A stretch of 64,000 nt of DNA from an uncultured Caulobacterales bacterium (GCA_937929915.1 CALFUN010000019.1:54610-118609); one strand, 5' to 3'. Shown: positions 54,115 through 63,888, counted from the first letter of the stretch. Notes: generated by a model from the sequence alone, not told the origin. Made by a program: numbers and translations.

Positions 54115-54812
54115 TGGATATCTCCTGTTGTAGTGGTAAGGTCTTTTGACCAATTGAGACCATGCACGTAGAGGCCAAGAGGATTGCGGTGCAGCGTTTC
54201 CGCGTCTTGTGGTGGCTGCGTTACGATGCGTAGTGAAGCCGTATAAGTTTGCGCGCCCATATCGGCTCCACGCGCAAATTCTTTTTCTCGCCAGCGAAGT
54301 TCAAAACTATCATCACTTGAGCGAACCACGGACAAAACATCAACTGTGACGCTACGTTGCCCTATGTTGGTGAATGGGTCATTTTCTTGCGCATATGTGT
54401 TGAGCGTTAAAGAGGCTTGATCTGTGGCGAAGCTATACGCTTCCAACCAGTTTTGACGCAGGACCACAGGATCTATCGACACGCTTCGAACATTTGAAAT
54501 AAACCTAGCGAGCTGATGAGCAATTTGGGCATCTGATGGCTGGAAACGGCCTTGTACTGGGCCAATTGCTTTCACGCCGCCGTTTTCATTTACCTCAATG
54601 ACATAAGGCGTAACCGTGGCTTGGGCACTTTGGTATATCATACCACCTGAAAGTATAATTGACGGAATAAGAGAGCCAAAGAAGGCCATACGCCAGTTTT
54701 TTCCTCTCACAAGCGCTGACCCAAGACGATTATCAACGACTTGCTTGGCCTTTTGATAAGGCGTTTCAGGTACAGGCGTCTCACCATATTTGGATTGGCT
54801 GCGTTTCCACAT
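54111..54812 (-). CDS. trbF: Conjugal transfer protein TrbF (VirB8-like)
   Basis: Bitopic inner-membrane assembly factor, 233 residues. Cytoplasmic N-terminus, TM at about 43-63 (RMAFFGSLIPSIILSGGMIY) and periplasmic NTF2-like domain with VTPYVIEVNENGG, ARFISNVRSVSIDPVVLRQN and FELRWREKEFARGADMG. ATG 54812 follows TAGGAGA. It lies 9 bp after trbL. Confidence 0.94.
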   Translation of the reverse strand: MWKRSQSKYGETPVPETPYQKAKQVVDNRLGSALVRGKNWRMAFFGSLIPSIILSGGMIYQSAQATVTPYVIEVNENGGVKAIGPVQGRFQPSDAQIAHQLARFISNVRSVSIDPVVLRQNWLEAYSFATDQASLTLNTYAQENDPFTNIGQRSVTVDVLSVVRSSDDSFELRWREKEFARGADMGAQTYTASLRIVTQPPQDAETLHRNPLGLYVHGLNWSKDLTTTTGDIQ

Positions 54813-54821
54813 AATTGTCTC

Positions 54822-56183
54822 CTAACTGTCTGGATTGAGTGAAGGGCCTTGCGAGCTTCCGCCTCCGCCACGGTTCATGGCGTGGGCTGCATGGCGTCCT
54901 GCATCGCGCGTATGTTGTTGGCGGCTGACTTTTTTGGCCCAATTGGGCTGACTTTTACCGACATCACCGCCGCCAGTTTTATTGACAGCGGGTTTCATGC
55001 CTTTGGATAAAGCTCGCATTCCGCCGCGCATTCCGCTTTGGTGAGCTGTAGATACTGCGACGCCTGCGGCCTTTAATTTTGTTCCGCCAGCTTTCGCTGC
55101 AGAGTTAACGCCTGCTTGTGCTACGGCACTAACACCAGCGGCTACACCTTTAATGCCCCCGCCTTGGCTCATCTTACCAAGAGCAAAAGCAACTTTTGAG
55201 CCGCCAACCATAGACGCGCCTGCTTTAATTGAACCTGCTGCCCCTTTAGCGCCGCCATTAATACCTGCGCCTGCTGCGGCCCCGCCAGCCAGTGCGCCTG
55301 CGCCAATGGCAGCCATAGTCCCGACGGCAGCACCTGCACCTAATTGCGGCGCGCCTGAAACGAGGCCCGTTGCGATTCCTGGGCCAAAAAGACCCAAGGC
55401 AAGCAAGGCCATTGACGCTAAAATAACTGAAGCGGCATCTACTAACTCGATAGGTAATGGTTTTTGTTTGATGCCATTGACAAAGACATCAGAGCGATCA
55501 AATGCAGACGTAATATCTCCAAAGATAGTCGCGCCGATACCCACAATAATCGCCAGCACCATAAGTTTGATACCAGAGGCCACGACATTGCCGAGAACCT
55601 TTTCAGCGAGAAATGAGGTCTTATTCCAAAGCGCAAATGGAATTAGAATAAAACCTGCAAGTGTTGTCAGTTTAAACTCAATGACAGTCACAAAAAGCTG
55701 AATGGCAAGGAAGAAAAAAGCAAACATTGTAATCAACCATGCCAAGGCGAGAATACTAATCAGAACAATATTTGTGAAGAACTTTACAGGCCCTGTGAGT
55801 TTGCCAATTTCCTCCAGTAACGGATGAGCCGCCTGAAATCCCGTATTGGCAATAAAACCTGGCCTTAAAAGGTCTTCATGGGTCATTGATGTCGTGGTTG
55901 CTTTAAGGCCTAGGCCACCAAAGCTTTCAAAAATGATGCTGGATAGTCCAGAGAAGTTCGTAATGATGAGCGCGAAAACGCCTACATACATGACCTTTTT
56001 TAAAAATTTACCAATCACGGATGTATCTGCACCCATCGCCCAATAAAGACCCGCAAGCGTAATATCTATACCGATGATAATCGCTGTTAAGTAATGAACC
56101 TCACCACCAAGTAATCCAAACCCGCTATCAATATAGGTACCGAATGTTTCAACAAACTTATCAATGACGCCAAGATCACTCAT
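54822..56183 (-). CDS. trbL: Conjugal transfer protein TrbL (VirB6-like)
   Basis: Polytopic inner-membrane channel component, 453 residues, about six helices between residues 25 and 280 (LTAIIIGIDITLAGLYWAMG, VGVFALIITNFSGLSS, TNIVLISILALAWLITMFAF). The C-terminal 170 residues are Gly/Ala/Ser/Lys-rich and disordered (GAGALAGGAAAGAGINGGAK), a known TrbL trait. Its ATG shares one base with the trbJ stop (TAATG), so trbK, usually between them, is absent here. Confidence 0.93.
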   Translation of the reverse strand: MSDLGVIDKFVETFGTYIDSGFGLLGGEVHYLTAIIIGIDITLAGLYWAMGADTSVIGKFLKKVMYVGVFALIITNFSGLSSIIFESFGGLGLKATTTSMTHEDLLRPGFIANTGFQAAHPLLEEIGKLTGPVKFFTNIVLISILALAWLITMFAFFFLAIQLFVTVIEFKLTTLAGFILIPFALWNKTSFLAEKVLGNVVASGIKLMVLAIIVGIGATIFGDITSAFDRSDVFVNGIKQKPLPIELVDAASVILASMALLALGLFGPGIATGLVSGAPQLGAGAAVGTMAAIGAGALAGGAAAGAGINGGAKGAAGSIKAGASMVGGSKVAFALGKMSQGGGIKGVAAGVSAVAQAGVNSAAKAGGTKLKAAGVAVSTAHQSGMRGGMRALSKGMKPAVNKTGGGDVGKSQPNWAKKVSRQQHTRDAGRHAAHAMNRGGGGSSQGPSLNPDS

Positions 56184-56923
56184 TACGGAGTGCCGCCTGC
56201 ATATGCAGAGTTACTACCGACAAAGCTCTTGAGGCGTTCGAGGCTTTCTTTCTCAGCCGCTAATTGGCGAGCGCGTTCAACACTCTCCGCGCGCGCTTGT
56301 GTAACCTGCATTTGTTGGGCCTGCATGCTTTGTTTTATGAGCAAGGCAATAAGTTGGTTAGTCGATTGTGTGGCTTGTAATTCACCAACGGCCCCGTGGC
56401 TCTTATTGGTAAGATTACTTAAAACAGCACGGTCACTTTCTAAACTTTCGACCATCTTGGACTGCATAATCATGGCATCGTTATAAGCGCTCCGAGACAT
56501 CTGCCAGTTATTCTCAGCCCGCACGATAAACTCATCTTCGCTCATCCCGTCATAAGTATCAGGATATTGTTCTTTGACGAGCTGGCGTGTGCGAGCTACT
56601 TCATATTCTACGTTTTCGGCCTGTGCATTTAGATAGGCAATTTCGCTGAGAATACGGTTGAGTTCCGGTACGGAGTTCACATCGAGTTTGGAAAGATGCT
56701 TGGCCTGATTAATCAGCATTTGGGCTTCATTTCGAAGCTGTATAGCCTGCCGAACTATCGAGGTATGATTATGAATAGCCGAGATAAGGTTCTGACGGTA
56801 ATTATTAGGGTCAAATACAATTCCGCCAAATTGCGCCTGCGCGGTTGGAACATGGGATAATCCCATTATAACGGCCATAGTTGCCGTTACCATACGTGAT
56901 GTTACTCTGCTGCGTCGTGCCAT
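56183..56923 (-). CDS. trbJ: Conjugal transfer protein TrbJ (VirB5-like)
   Basis: Periplasmic minor pilus protein, 246 residues, with signal peptide (VTATMAVIMGLSHVPTAQA). Mature part FGGIVFDPNNYRQNLISAIH and a long helical region (LRNEAQMLINQAKHLSKLDV to the Ala/Glu-rich end RARQLAAEKESLERLK) match TrbJ. ATG 56923 has AAGGAG upstream and overlaps the trbE end by 22 bases. Confidence 0.92.
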   Translation of the reverse strand: MARRSRVTSRMVTATMAVIMGLSHVPTAQAQFGGIVFDPNNYRQNLISAIHNHTSIVRQAIQLRNEAQMLINQAKHLSKLDVNSVPELNRILSEIAYLNAQAENVEYEVARTRQLVKEQYPDTYDGMSEDEFIVRAENNWQMSRSAYNDAMIMQSKMVESLESDRAVLSNLTNKSHGAVGELQATQSTNQLIALLIKQSMQAQQMQVTQARAESVERARQLAAEKESLERLKSFVGSNSAYAGGTP

Positions 56924-59361
56924 GGGACATACTCCTTATTTTCATCTCTTGGAAATTCTGAGCGGATAAGATCGGTGGCCCAATCAAGACCTTTGAAATC
57001 CAACCAATTGACCGCAAAATCCTCTGGCCCATTGCCATCAAGTACATGGTCAAGGTCTTTATGATCGGCTTCGCTCCCCGCTCCGCAAAATGCGAGCGCA
57101 ACGGGGCCGAGCTGCAAATCAAACAGGCGGTTGCCGGAACGAGATTGGAAGTAATAATCACGCTTAGGCGTGGCCGATGAGATGATTTGAATTTGACGTT
57201 TATTGAGGCCGAAGCGTTGATAGCTCTCTTGTTGTTGCAGTTCTAAAGCGCGGTCATTGGGCAAAAATATACGTGAGGGGCAACTTTCAATGATGGCAGA
57301 CGCTATCGGCGAATTCACGATGTCTGATAGTGATTGCGTTGCAAATATCACTGAGACATTTTTCTTACGCAAAACTTTGAGCCATTCGCGTATGCGGGCG
57401 GCAAACATGGGGTCATCAAGAAAGACCCAAGCTTCATCCAATATCAAGAATGTGGGACGGCCATCAAAACGGGCCTCCAACCGATGGAAAAGATAGGTCA
57501 GAACTGGCGCGACAAGACCTTTGCTGTTCATCAACGTTTCCATCTCAAACGCCTGTGTCGAGCTAGAAGCTAACCTATCTTCTTTCCCGTCCAGTAAGTG
57601 TCCGAACGCGCCTTCTAAGGTGTAAGGTTTAAGCGCTAGGCGTAGATCACTTTTCTGGAGTAAGGCAGATAGTCCGGTTAGTGTTCTTTGGTCTTCAGGT
57701 GCAGTTGCAAGGCTTTTGAGCGCTGTCCATACGGCATCTTCAATGTCGGGTGTCATTTCGACTGACTCATTGGTCAATAAACCCATGATCCACTCTAAGG
57801 CCCATGTAATCTCAGCCTCATCATCTATGTTTCGAAGGGGCTGAAACACCAAATCGGATTCAGTTGCGGCAAGATCATAAAAATCACCTTGCAATGCATC
57901 TATCATCGCTCGGGATGATGCGCCCTTATCGAAGGTGAAAATTTGAGCGTTTGCGTAGCGTTTGAATTGTAACGAGAGCAGATTCAGTAATACGGATTTG
58001 CCCGCACCTGTAGGGCCCACTACTAACATATGCCCGACATCGCCTTGATGGGTTACGAGGCGAAACGGCGTATGACCTTCTGTCGTTGCGTAAAGCAGTG
58101 GTGCATCGTCAAAGTGGGTGTTCCTCTCTGGCCCCGCCCATACAGCCGATAGAGGTATTAAGTGTGCGAGGTTCAGGGTAGAGACGAGCGGCGTTCTGAT
58201 ATTTGCATAGGCATTGCCGGGATGCGTTCCAAGCCAAGCGTCAACAGCATTGACGGTTTCATGTATCGTGACAAAGCCCTTGCCATTGATAATGCGCTCT
58301 ATGGCATGAAGGCGGGCTTCTGCGGTGGCTGCGTCTTGGTGCATGACGCATATCGATGTGGTGAGATAACCATAAGAAACATAATCGCCGCCAAGGTCTT
58401 GCAGAGCTTCATCTGCATCAGCGGCTTTATTGTCAGCATCACTATCGACCAATACCGATTGCTCATTCATCAAGGCTTCTTTGAGCAATGCGAGAACAGA
58501 CTTTCGCTTGGCAAACCACTGACGGCGTATTTTGGTGATCGTCTTAACGGCGTCCGTTTTTCCAAGAGGTAGAAACCGCGTCATCCAGCGATAAGAAAAA
58601 CCGAGCTTATTTAACTCATCCAAAATGCCCGGCGTCGTCTCGTTAGGAAAACCGCGTATCGTCAATATGTGGATGGAATGATCGGCAAGGCGCGGCACAA
58701 GCCCCCCGACAAGGTCGGCCCCGCCAATCACTGCATCAATATAAGCAGGAACGTCCGGCGTTGTCACCTTATGGCGCTTAGGAGATACAGTTGAGTGTAA
58801 ATACGTCAGCGTTTCATCATCAGTGAGCCATCCTGCAAGCGGCATCTGGCTTTTTAGAAGATCCAAACACCTATCAGTCTCGCTTAGAAAACTATGGAGA
58901 TGGTCTTGAGCCGATAACGGTGTTTCATCTTTGGGCGTTTCAATCAGTAAGCTTTCGGCTTTTGATGATCGGTCAGCGGGCGGCATAAATTGAAAGGTCA
59001 GATAATAGACGCTCTCATATAATTCCGAGTTTTCATCAAAGTGTCCGCAGCGTTCTTGGTCAACAATCCACGCAGCGGGGTCAGTAAACTCTGACCTTGG
59101 ATATTCATGGGCTCGTACCCTGGCGGCTTCGAAATATAGCGCCCAACCCGAACTAAAACGGCGCAGTGCATTATTGATACGGGCGCATGTTGCGACTAAC
59201 TCTTCTTCCGTCGAGCTTTCCAAGTCCGGCCCTCGAAACTTCGCGCTTCTTTGAAAACTTCCGTCCTTGTTTAAGACGACACCCGGCGCAATGAGCGCTG
59301 TCCAAGGCAAGTAATCCGCAAGGCAGTTGGGACGTTTGCGATATTCCGAAATATTTAACAT
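56902..59361 (-). CDS. trbE: Conjugal transfer ATPase TrbE (VirB4-like)
   Basis: 819-residue ATPase powering pilus assembly and substrate transfer. Walker A GPTGAGKSVLLNLL lies near residue 450, Walker B FLILDEAWVFLDD near 637, and the CagE/TrbE N-domain is recognisable (YRKRPNCLADYLPWTALIAP, HFDDAPLLYATTEGHTPFRL). FATQSLSDIVNSPIA is the conserved motor motif. Full length, no frameshift. Ten bp between trbD and trbE. Confidence 0.96.
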   Translation of the reverse strand: MLNISEYRKRPNCLADYLPWTALIAPGVVLNKDGSFQRSAKFRGPDLESSTEEELVATCARINNALRRFSSGWALYFEAARVRAHEYPRSEFTDPAAWIVDQERCGHFDENSELYESVYYLTFQFMPPADRSSKAESLLIETPKDETPLSAQDHLHSFLSETDRCLDLLKSQMPLAGWLTDDETLTYLHSTVSPKRHKVTTPDVPAYIDAVIGGADLVGGLVPRLADHSIHILTIRGFPNETTPGILDELNKLGFSYRWMTRFLPLGKTDAVKTITKIRRQWFAKRKSVLALLKEALMNEQSVLVDSDADNKAADADEALQDLGGDYVSYGYLTTSICVMHQDAATAEARLHAIERIINGKGFVTIHETVNAVDAWLGTHPGNAYANIRTPLVSTLNLAHLIPLSAVWAGPERNTHFDDAPLLYATTEGHTPFRLVTHQGDVGHMLVVGPTGAGKSVLLNLLSLQFKRYANAQIFTFDKGASSRAMIDALQGDFYDLAATESDLVFQPLRNIDDEAEITWALEWIMGLLTNESVEMTPDIEDAVWTALKSLATAPEDQRTLTGLSALLQKSDLRLALKPYTLEGAFGHLLDGKEDRLASSSTQAFEMETLMNSKGLVAPVLTYLFHRLEARFDGRPTFLILDEAWVFLDDPMFAARIREWLKVLRKKNVSVIFATQSLSDIVNSPIASAIIESCPSRIFLPNDRALELQQQESYQRFGLNKRQIQIISSATPKRDYYFQSRSGNRLFDLQLGPVALAFCGAGSEADHKDLDHVLDGNGPEDFAVNWLDFKGLDWATDLIRSEFPRDENKEYVPWHDAAE

Positions 59362-59371
59362 ACCAAAATCC

Positions 59372-59635
59372 TCATGAGAGATAACCTTTGTGTTTTATGT
59401 GGCGTACCAACACGTCCATGAATTGTGGATCGCGGTTGGCGAGGAAGACGCAGAGTGTGTGGCTGGCGACGTAGTAAATGATGCCAAATGCCCAGAGCTG
59501 AAGTCCAAGCCCAAAGGCTGCCGCCAATGTCCCGTTTAATATGGCCGCCGTTCGCGGCGCTCCGCCCATAAGAATAGGCTCAGTTAGCGAACGACGAAGC
59601 GGAATAGCGTAACCCTCTGGAAGACCATTATTCAT
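59372..59635 (-). CDS. trbD: Conjugal transfer protein TrbD (VirB3-like)
   Basis: 87-residue inner-membrane protein. AIPLRRSLTEPILMGGAPRT is the TrbD/VirB3 N-terminal signature; one or two helices follow (TLAAAFGLGLQLWAFGIIYY). Start overlaps the trbC stop by one base (TAATG). Confidence 0.93.
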   Translation of the reverse strand: MNNGLPEGYAIPLRRSLTEPILMGGAPRTAAILNGTLAAAFGLGLQLWAFGIIYYVASHTLCVFLANRDPQFMDVLVRHIKHKGYLS

Positions 59636-59973
59636 TAGATGATAGCTCCGCCAGAAAAGCTAAAGAAGGATAGGAAAAAGCTCGTCGCCGTAAAGGCGAT
59701 AGACAAGCCAAATACGATCTGGATGAGCTTACGCACGCCGCCGCCTGCATCACCAAAGGCTAATCCTAAGCCTGTCATAATAATAACGACTGTCCCGAAT
59801 ATCTTAGCCACAGGGCCTTCAACGGATCGTAGAATTTGCGTTAAAGGCCCTTCCCACGGCATTGCGGAGCCAGCCGCATGAGCCGTTGTTGAAAACAACA
59901 TTAAAGTAACTGCTATGATCGTGAACCCGAGTAACAGGCGCGCGTGTATGTTTAATGCAATAGTTCCCTGCAT
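59635..59973 (-). CDS. trbC: Conjugal transfer pilin TrbC (VirB2-like)
   Basis: 112-residue pre-pilin with a long leader ending near TTAHA and two hydrophobic helices (KIFGTVVIIMTGLGLAFGDA and QIVFGLSIAFTATSFFLSFF). GSAMPWEGPLTQILRSVEGP is the conserved mature N-terminus. In IncP it is cyclised by TraF; no traF is in the window. ATG 59973 has AGGAGA upstream and overlaps the trbB end by 22 bases. Confidence 0.93.
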   Translation of the reverse strand: MQGTIALNIHARLLLGFTIIAVTLMLFSTTAHAAGSAMPWEGPLTQILRSVEGPVAKIFGTVVIIMTGLGLAFGDAGGGVRKLIQIVFGLSIAFTATSFFLSFFSFSGGAII

Positions 59974-60983
59974 GGTTGGTCTCCTTGATGAGTAAGTTTG
60001 AGGATGGGTGACGGGGTCGTGAGAGGTTCGAGCCGATAGCTCTCGCCTTTCACATCAATCAGACGCGCGATTGTTTCGATGCGCCGATTCGGACCTCGTC
60101 CAGAAATAAAGACAATCACGTCGATTGCCTCCGCTATGAGAACGCGCGGTATATTTTGCACACCCTCAAGAATGAGTTGTTCAATTCGGGTCAGGCCCGC
60201 TTTTGCTGAATTTGCATGGACGGTCGCGATGCCGCCCGGATGGCCAGTTGTCCAAGCCTTGAGCATATCGAGAGCTTCCGCCCCGCGTACTTCTCCGACA
60301 ATAATTCTGTCTGGCCGCAACCTAAGTGTTGAGCGTACAAGATCGGCTAACCGTACATTTTTACCATGCGTTCGAAGCGCAATTGTATCCTCAGCCTCGC
60401 ATTGGAGTTCTCTCGTATCTTCAAGAATGACAACACGGTCGCCCGTTTGCGCAACAACAGCCAAAAGTGCATTGGCGAGTGTTGTTTTGCCCGATGATGT
60501 ACCGCCAACAATCATAATGTTCTGGCGAGCTTCGACAGCATATTGCAAGGCTGCAGCCTGATCCTTGCTCATCGTGCCGGCTTTGACGTAATCAATGAGT
60601 GTAAATATTGCGACAGCACCCTTTCGGATGGCGAATGAAGCGGCAGATACAACCGGCGGCAATAATCCTTCAAAGCGTTCGCCCCCCTTGCCATCTTTAG
60701 AGACGAGCAATTCAGCACTGACAATGGGATTTTCGGTGGTGACATCCTGATTGATATGTGTGCCAACAAGGCGAACAACGCGCTCAGCTTGCTGCGGCGT
60801 GATGACAACTCCGGTATCAACCATGCCTGTTGTCAATTTATCCAGCCATAGCTTTCCGTCTGGATTGACCATAATTTCGATGACTGCGGGATCGTCCAAA
60901 GCCGCAACGATATCGACGCCAAGTGCTGTGCGTAGCATCTCTAATGTACGCATCATCGTGTCGGGATTTTGGGAACTACTCAC
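59952..60983 (-). CDS. trbB: Conjugal transfer ATPase TrbB (VirB11-like)
   Basis: Hexameric secretion ATPase, 343 residues. GTG start at 60983 behind a GGGGGCGG stretch. Walker A GGTSSGKTTLANALL near 157-171, Asp box ILEDTRELQ, GEVRGAEALDMLKAWTTGHP (Walker B/His box) and IATVHANSAKAGLTRIEQLI. Complete. It overlaps the upstream RHH gene by eight bases. Confidence 0.96.
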   Translation of the reverse strand: MSSSQNPDTMMRTLEMLRTALGVDIVAALDDPAVIEIMVNPDGKLWLDKLTTGMVDTGVVITPQQAERVVRLVGTHINQDVTTENPIVSAELLVSKDGKGGERFEGLLPPVVSAASFAIRKGAVAIFTLIDYVKAGTMSKDQAAALQYAVEARQNIMIVGGTSSGKTTLANALLAVVAQTGDRVVILEDTRELQCEAEDTIALRTHGKNVRLADLVRSTLRLRPDRIIVGEVRGAEALDMLKAWTTGHPGGIATVHANSAKAGLTRIEQLILEGVQNIPRVLIAEAIDVIVFISGRGPNRRIETIARLIDVKGESYRLEPLTTPSPILKLTHQGDQPCRELLH

Positions 60984-61485
60984 AGCCGCCCCCTGCTGGT
61001 AGTCGTTTGCTTTTCAAGTCTTTCAGAAGCAACAATTCTTCCAATTTAAAAAAGTCTTCTTCGGGCACTAAAATATCTGAGAGTGCTTGTTTGAACGTTT
61101 TACCGCCGCCCTTCATACGAGCGCCAAGTTGATCGAAATATTGATTGAGAACAGTAACCCCGCGCGATGCCCGTGCATCACTGTCTGCGACCGCAATTTC
61201 CGGTGATAGCGTGAAGAAGAATTGCAAAAATAGAGAGAAGCTTTCCATCTGTAAATTCAAGTCGCGTGAATGCCGGTGATTATGACGATGCATCATATCA
61301 AGGCGCTCTATAATCTTGGCGTCACGCTGATCGTCAACTTCGTAACTAAAGCTAGCTGATAATGCGTCATTGATAAGACGGGATTTGGTTTTACCAGTGT
61401 CCTTCATGCGGTGCTTAAGGAACATCTCATTTTGTGTTGTAATGCGGGCACGAACGCGTGCAACTAGTTCATCTGCTTTAGCCAT
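60976..61485 (-). CDS. CopG/RHH-like protein located between traG and trbB
   Basis: 169-residue cytoplasmic protein usually labelled CopG family transcriptional regulator in this position of alphaproteobacterial ICEs. The first 55 residues (VRARITTQNEMFLKHRMKDT then KSRLINDALSASFSYE) could form a ribbon-helix-helix; the rest is helical with long hydrophobic faces (MESFSLFLQFFFTLSPEIAV). A clear RHH fold cannot be proven by eye, and such proteins may act in transfer rather than regulation. Ends inside trbB. Confidence 0.75.
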   Translation of the reverse strand: MAKADELVARVRARITTQNEMFLKHRMKDTGKTKSRLINDALSASFSYEVDDQRDAKIIERLDMMHRHNHRHSRDLNLQMESFSLFLQFFFTLSPEIAVADSDARASRGVTVLNQYFDQLGARMKGGGKTFKQALSDILVPEEDFFKLEELLLLKDLKSKRLPAGGGCE

Positions 61486-61487
61486 AT

Positions 61488-63530
61488 CTAAATTCCCAAT
61501 TCCTGGTCTGTTGTGTGTGTAAGGGCGTGGGCGCGCTGCAAATCACTGGGCTGCCGCACAAATTTACCGATATTGACTGAGGCTAAAACAGGGTCAGCGG
61601 CTTCAACATCAATAGCTTTGTCTTTGGCGGGTGTGACCAAATCTGGTAGGTCAGGCCCTACAAGTTCAGGCGTTTGGTCTTTGCCGCCCGTATCTGTTTT
61701 TTCGCTTAGCGCAGCCGCAATCTTTTCCTGCTCATCTTCGCTGCCCCCTGTGTAGAGGCGATCATCCACAGACCGTGTCACGTGACTCCAAACACAAGGC
61801 AAAGTCGGGCAAAGACCGCCATATCCATCTGGAGAAAGTTCGGGAGGACAGGAAACACGACCTGTGAAATTCTTATCCGCATAGTAGCGAACCTTTTGAG
61901 CTTTGATCGGCGCAAAGCCAGACATCAATATAAGCTGTTCATTGGATGGCAATTGCATGATCTCGCCCGGTGTAATGAGCTGACGCGCTGTTTCTTGGCG
62001 CGATACCATGACGTGCGATAACCACGGCGCGAGACGGTGACCCGCATAGTTACGCATAGCTCGCATTTCTGTTGTGCTGCCGATTGCGTCTGACAGACGT
62101 TTCGCTGTGCGTTCATCATTGGTCGCGAAGGCCACCCTCACATGGCAGTTATCAAGGATGGAATTATTCGGCCCGTAAGCCTTTTCAATTTGGTTGAGAG
62201 ACTGAGATATTAGGAACGCGCGCAATCCATATCCCGCCATGAAAGCCAGTGAGCTTTCAAAGAAATCGAGGCGGCCCAGAGCTGGAAATTCATCAAGCAT
62301 CAATAGGAGCTGGCGCTTTGGTTTACTGTCACCACTGACCACGAGTTCTTCAGTAAGACGGCGGCCAATCTGGTTCAGAATCAAACGTACAAGCGGCTTG
62401 GTACGTGAAATGTCAGATGGCGGGATAACCAGATAAAGCGAGACAGGTTTATCTGCCTTCATCAAGTCAGAGATACGCCAGTCACATTTTGACGTGACCT
62501 TGGCGACTGTTGGATCGCGGTAAAGACCTAGAAAGCTCATTGCCGTGGAAAGAACACCTGAGCGCTCATTATCTGACTTGTTGAGAAGTTCGCGCGCCGC
62601 TTGTGCAACGACTGGATGGACACGCACTTTGGCTTTATCGCCGAGATGGTTGGTTTTCATCATGACCTGCAATGTCTTTTCGAAACTACGCTTCGGGTCA
62701 GACAGAAAAGACGCAACACTAGAAAGTGTCTTGTCTTTTTGTGCGTAGAGGACGTGGAGGATAGCGCCGACTAAAAGACTATGAGCTGTCTTTTCCCAAT
62801 GGTTACGGCGCTCAAGCATACCTTCAGGGTCAACAAGAATGTCAGCAATGTTTTGAACGTCACGGACTTCATATTCGCCTTTGCGTACTTCCAGCAATGG
62901 ATTGTATTTTGCGCTCTGCGCATTGGTCGGATCGAACAGTAAGCAATGTGAGAATGTTGACCTCCAACCGCTTGTGAGCTGCCAGTTCTCGCCTTTGATA
63001 TCGTGAATGACCGCGCTATCGGTCCAAGACAGAAGCGTGGGGATAACAAGCCCGACGCCTTTGCCAGAACGTGTCGGCGCGATTGCCATAATATGTTCAG
63101 GGCCGTCATGGCGGATGTAATCATGTTTGGTGCGGCCAAGAAATACGCCTGTGTCTTCGAGCAAACCTGCCTTGGCAATCATTTTGAATGTCGCCCAACG
63201 AGACGAACCAAATGTACTTAGTGCTTTTGCTGAACGTCCACGTAAGACCGATCCGATGACGGCAAAAATTGTTCCAACGAATCCACCGCCTGCTGCAATC
63301 TGTCCGCCTGTATTGAAAATATGCGGTGCATAAGCATCAAACTGATACCACCATGGAAACAACTTCCACGGCGCATAGACGGTATGATTTCTGATAGAAA
63401 ATAGACCCGTTCCGAGATAAGCATCATAATCAAATTGAAGGGCGACCCATTGCGTTGCATACCATGTTGTCAAGATGATTGTCGTGAAAACAACGATGAT
63501 CTGTCCGGTGAGTATGCTTTGTGGCGACAT
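61488..63530 (-). CDS. traG: Conjugal transfer coupling protein TraG (VirD4-like)
   Basis: 680-residue type IV coupling protein that links the relaxosome to the channel. Two N-terminal TM helices (IIVVFTTIILTTWYATQW and GGFVGTIFAVIGSVL), Walker A IAPTRSGKGVGLVIPTL near 148-164, Walker B LLLMLDEFPALGRLDFFE near 410-427, and SQSLNQIEKAYGPNNSILDN. The C-terminal 120 residues are acidic and variable. ATG 63530 follows AAAGGA. First gene of the trb operon; its upstream region carries phased 10-bp repeats. Confidence 0.96.
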   Translation of the reverse strand: MSPQSILTGQIIVVFTTIILTTWYATQWVALQFDYDAYLGTGLFSIRNHTVYAPWKLFPWWYQFDAYAPHIFNTGGQIAAGGGFVGTIFAVIGSVLRGRSAKALSTFGSSRWATFKMIAKAGLLEDTGVFLGRTKHDYIRHDGPEHIMAIAPTRSGKGVGLVIPTLLSWTDSAVIHDIKGENWQLTSGWRSTFSHCLLFDPTNAQSAKYNPLLEVRKGEYEVRDVQNIADILVDPEGMLERRNHWEKTAHSLLVGAILHVLYAQKDKTLSSVASFLSDPKRSFEKTLQVMMKTNHLGDKAKVRVHPVVAQAARELLNKSDNERSGVLSTAMSFLGLYRDPTVAKVTSKCDWRISDLMKADKPVSLYLVIPPSDISRTKPLVRLILNQIGRRLTEELVVSGDSKPKRQLLLMLDEFPALGRLDFFESSLAFMAGYGLRAFLISQSLNQIEKAYGPNNSILDNCHVRVAFATNDERTAKRLSDAIGSTTEMRAMRNYAGHRLAPWLSHVMVSRQETARQLITPGEIMQLPSNEQLILMSGFAPIKAQKVRYYADKNFTGRVSCPPELSPDGYGGLCPTLPCVWSHVTRSVDDRLYTGGSEDEQEKIAAALSEKTDTGGKDQTPELVGPDLPDLVTPAKDKAIDVEAADPVLASVNIGKFVRQPSDLQRAHALTHTTDQELGI

Positions 63531-63594
63531 AGCCGAAGTCCTTTCGAGTTGGACTTAGGCTGTCAGAAAATGAGTATTTTCGTCTAGATTCTAA

Positions 63595-63654
63595 ATTGCG
63601 TAGATTTGCGTAGGATTGTCGGTCAGAGTCGGTGAAAGTCGGCCATTGTCGTTT
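63595..63654. repeat. Six 10-bp helically phased repeats upstream of traG
   Basis: Read in steps of ten: ATTGCGTAGA, TTTGCGTAGG, ATTGTCGGTC, AGAGTCGGTG, AAAGTCGGCC, ATTGTCGTTT. Every unit has G at position 4; units 1-2 share TTGCGTAG, units 3-6 share GTCG at positions 4-7. The period of one helical turn puts all sites on one face of DNA, as for cooperative regulator binding or iteron-like sites. It lies 65 bp upstream of traG, in a 426-bp gene-free stretch. Confidence 0.75.
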
Positions 63655-63888
63655 TACCGATTTATCACTTTTAAAAAATATAACTCCCAGAAGTCCAATT
63701 TAGTGGAAGTTACACGAGCGGCTTACTTGACGGTTTTTCAACAGTATCGGGCGGTTTAAGCCTCTGGCGAAACGTAGCACGATCCCCAGACCGGACCTTA
63801 GCCTTCATAGTTATGTGACAAGCGACAACACTTGATTGTTTGCGTCCCGGCACAATCTTTAGTTATTTTGTTGAACTTATCAGTTGCA

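Noticed and set aside
55153..55701. 182-codon forward frame
   Set aside because: Antisense to the Gly/Ala-rich part of trbL; the Pro/Ala-rich translation is an artefact.
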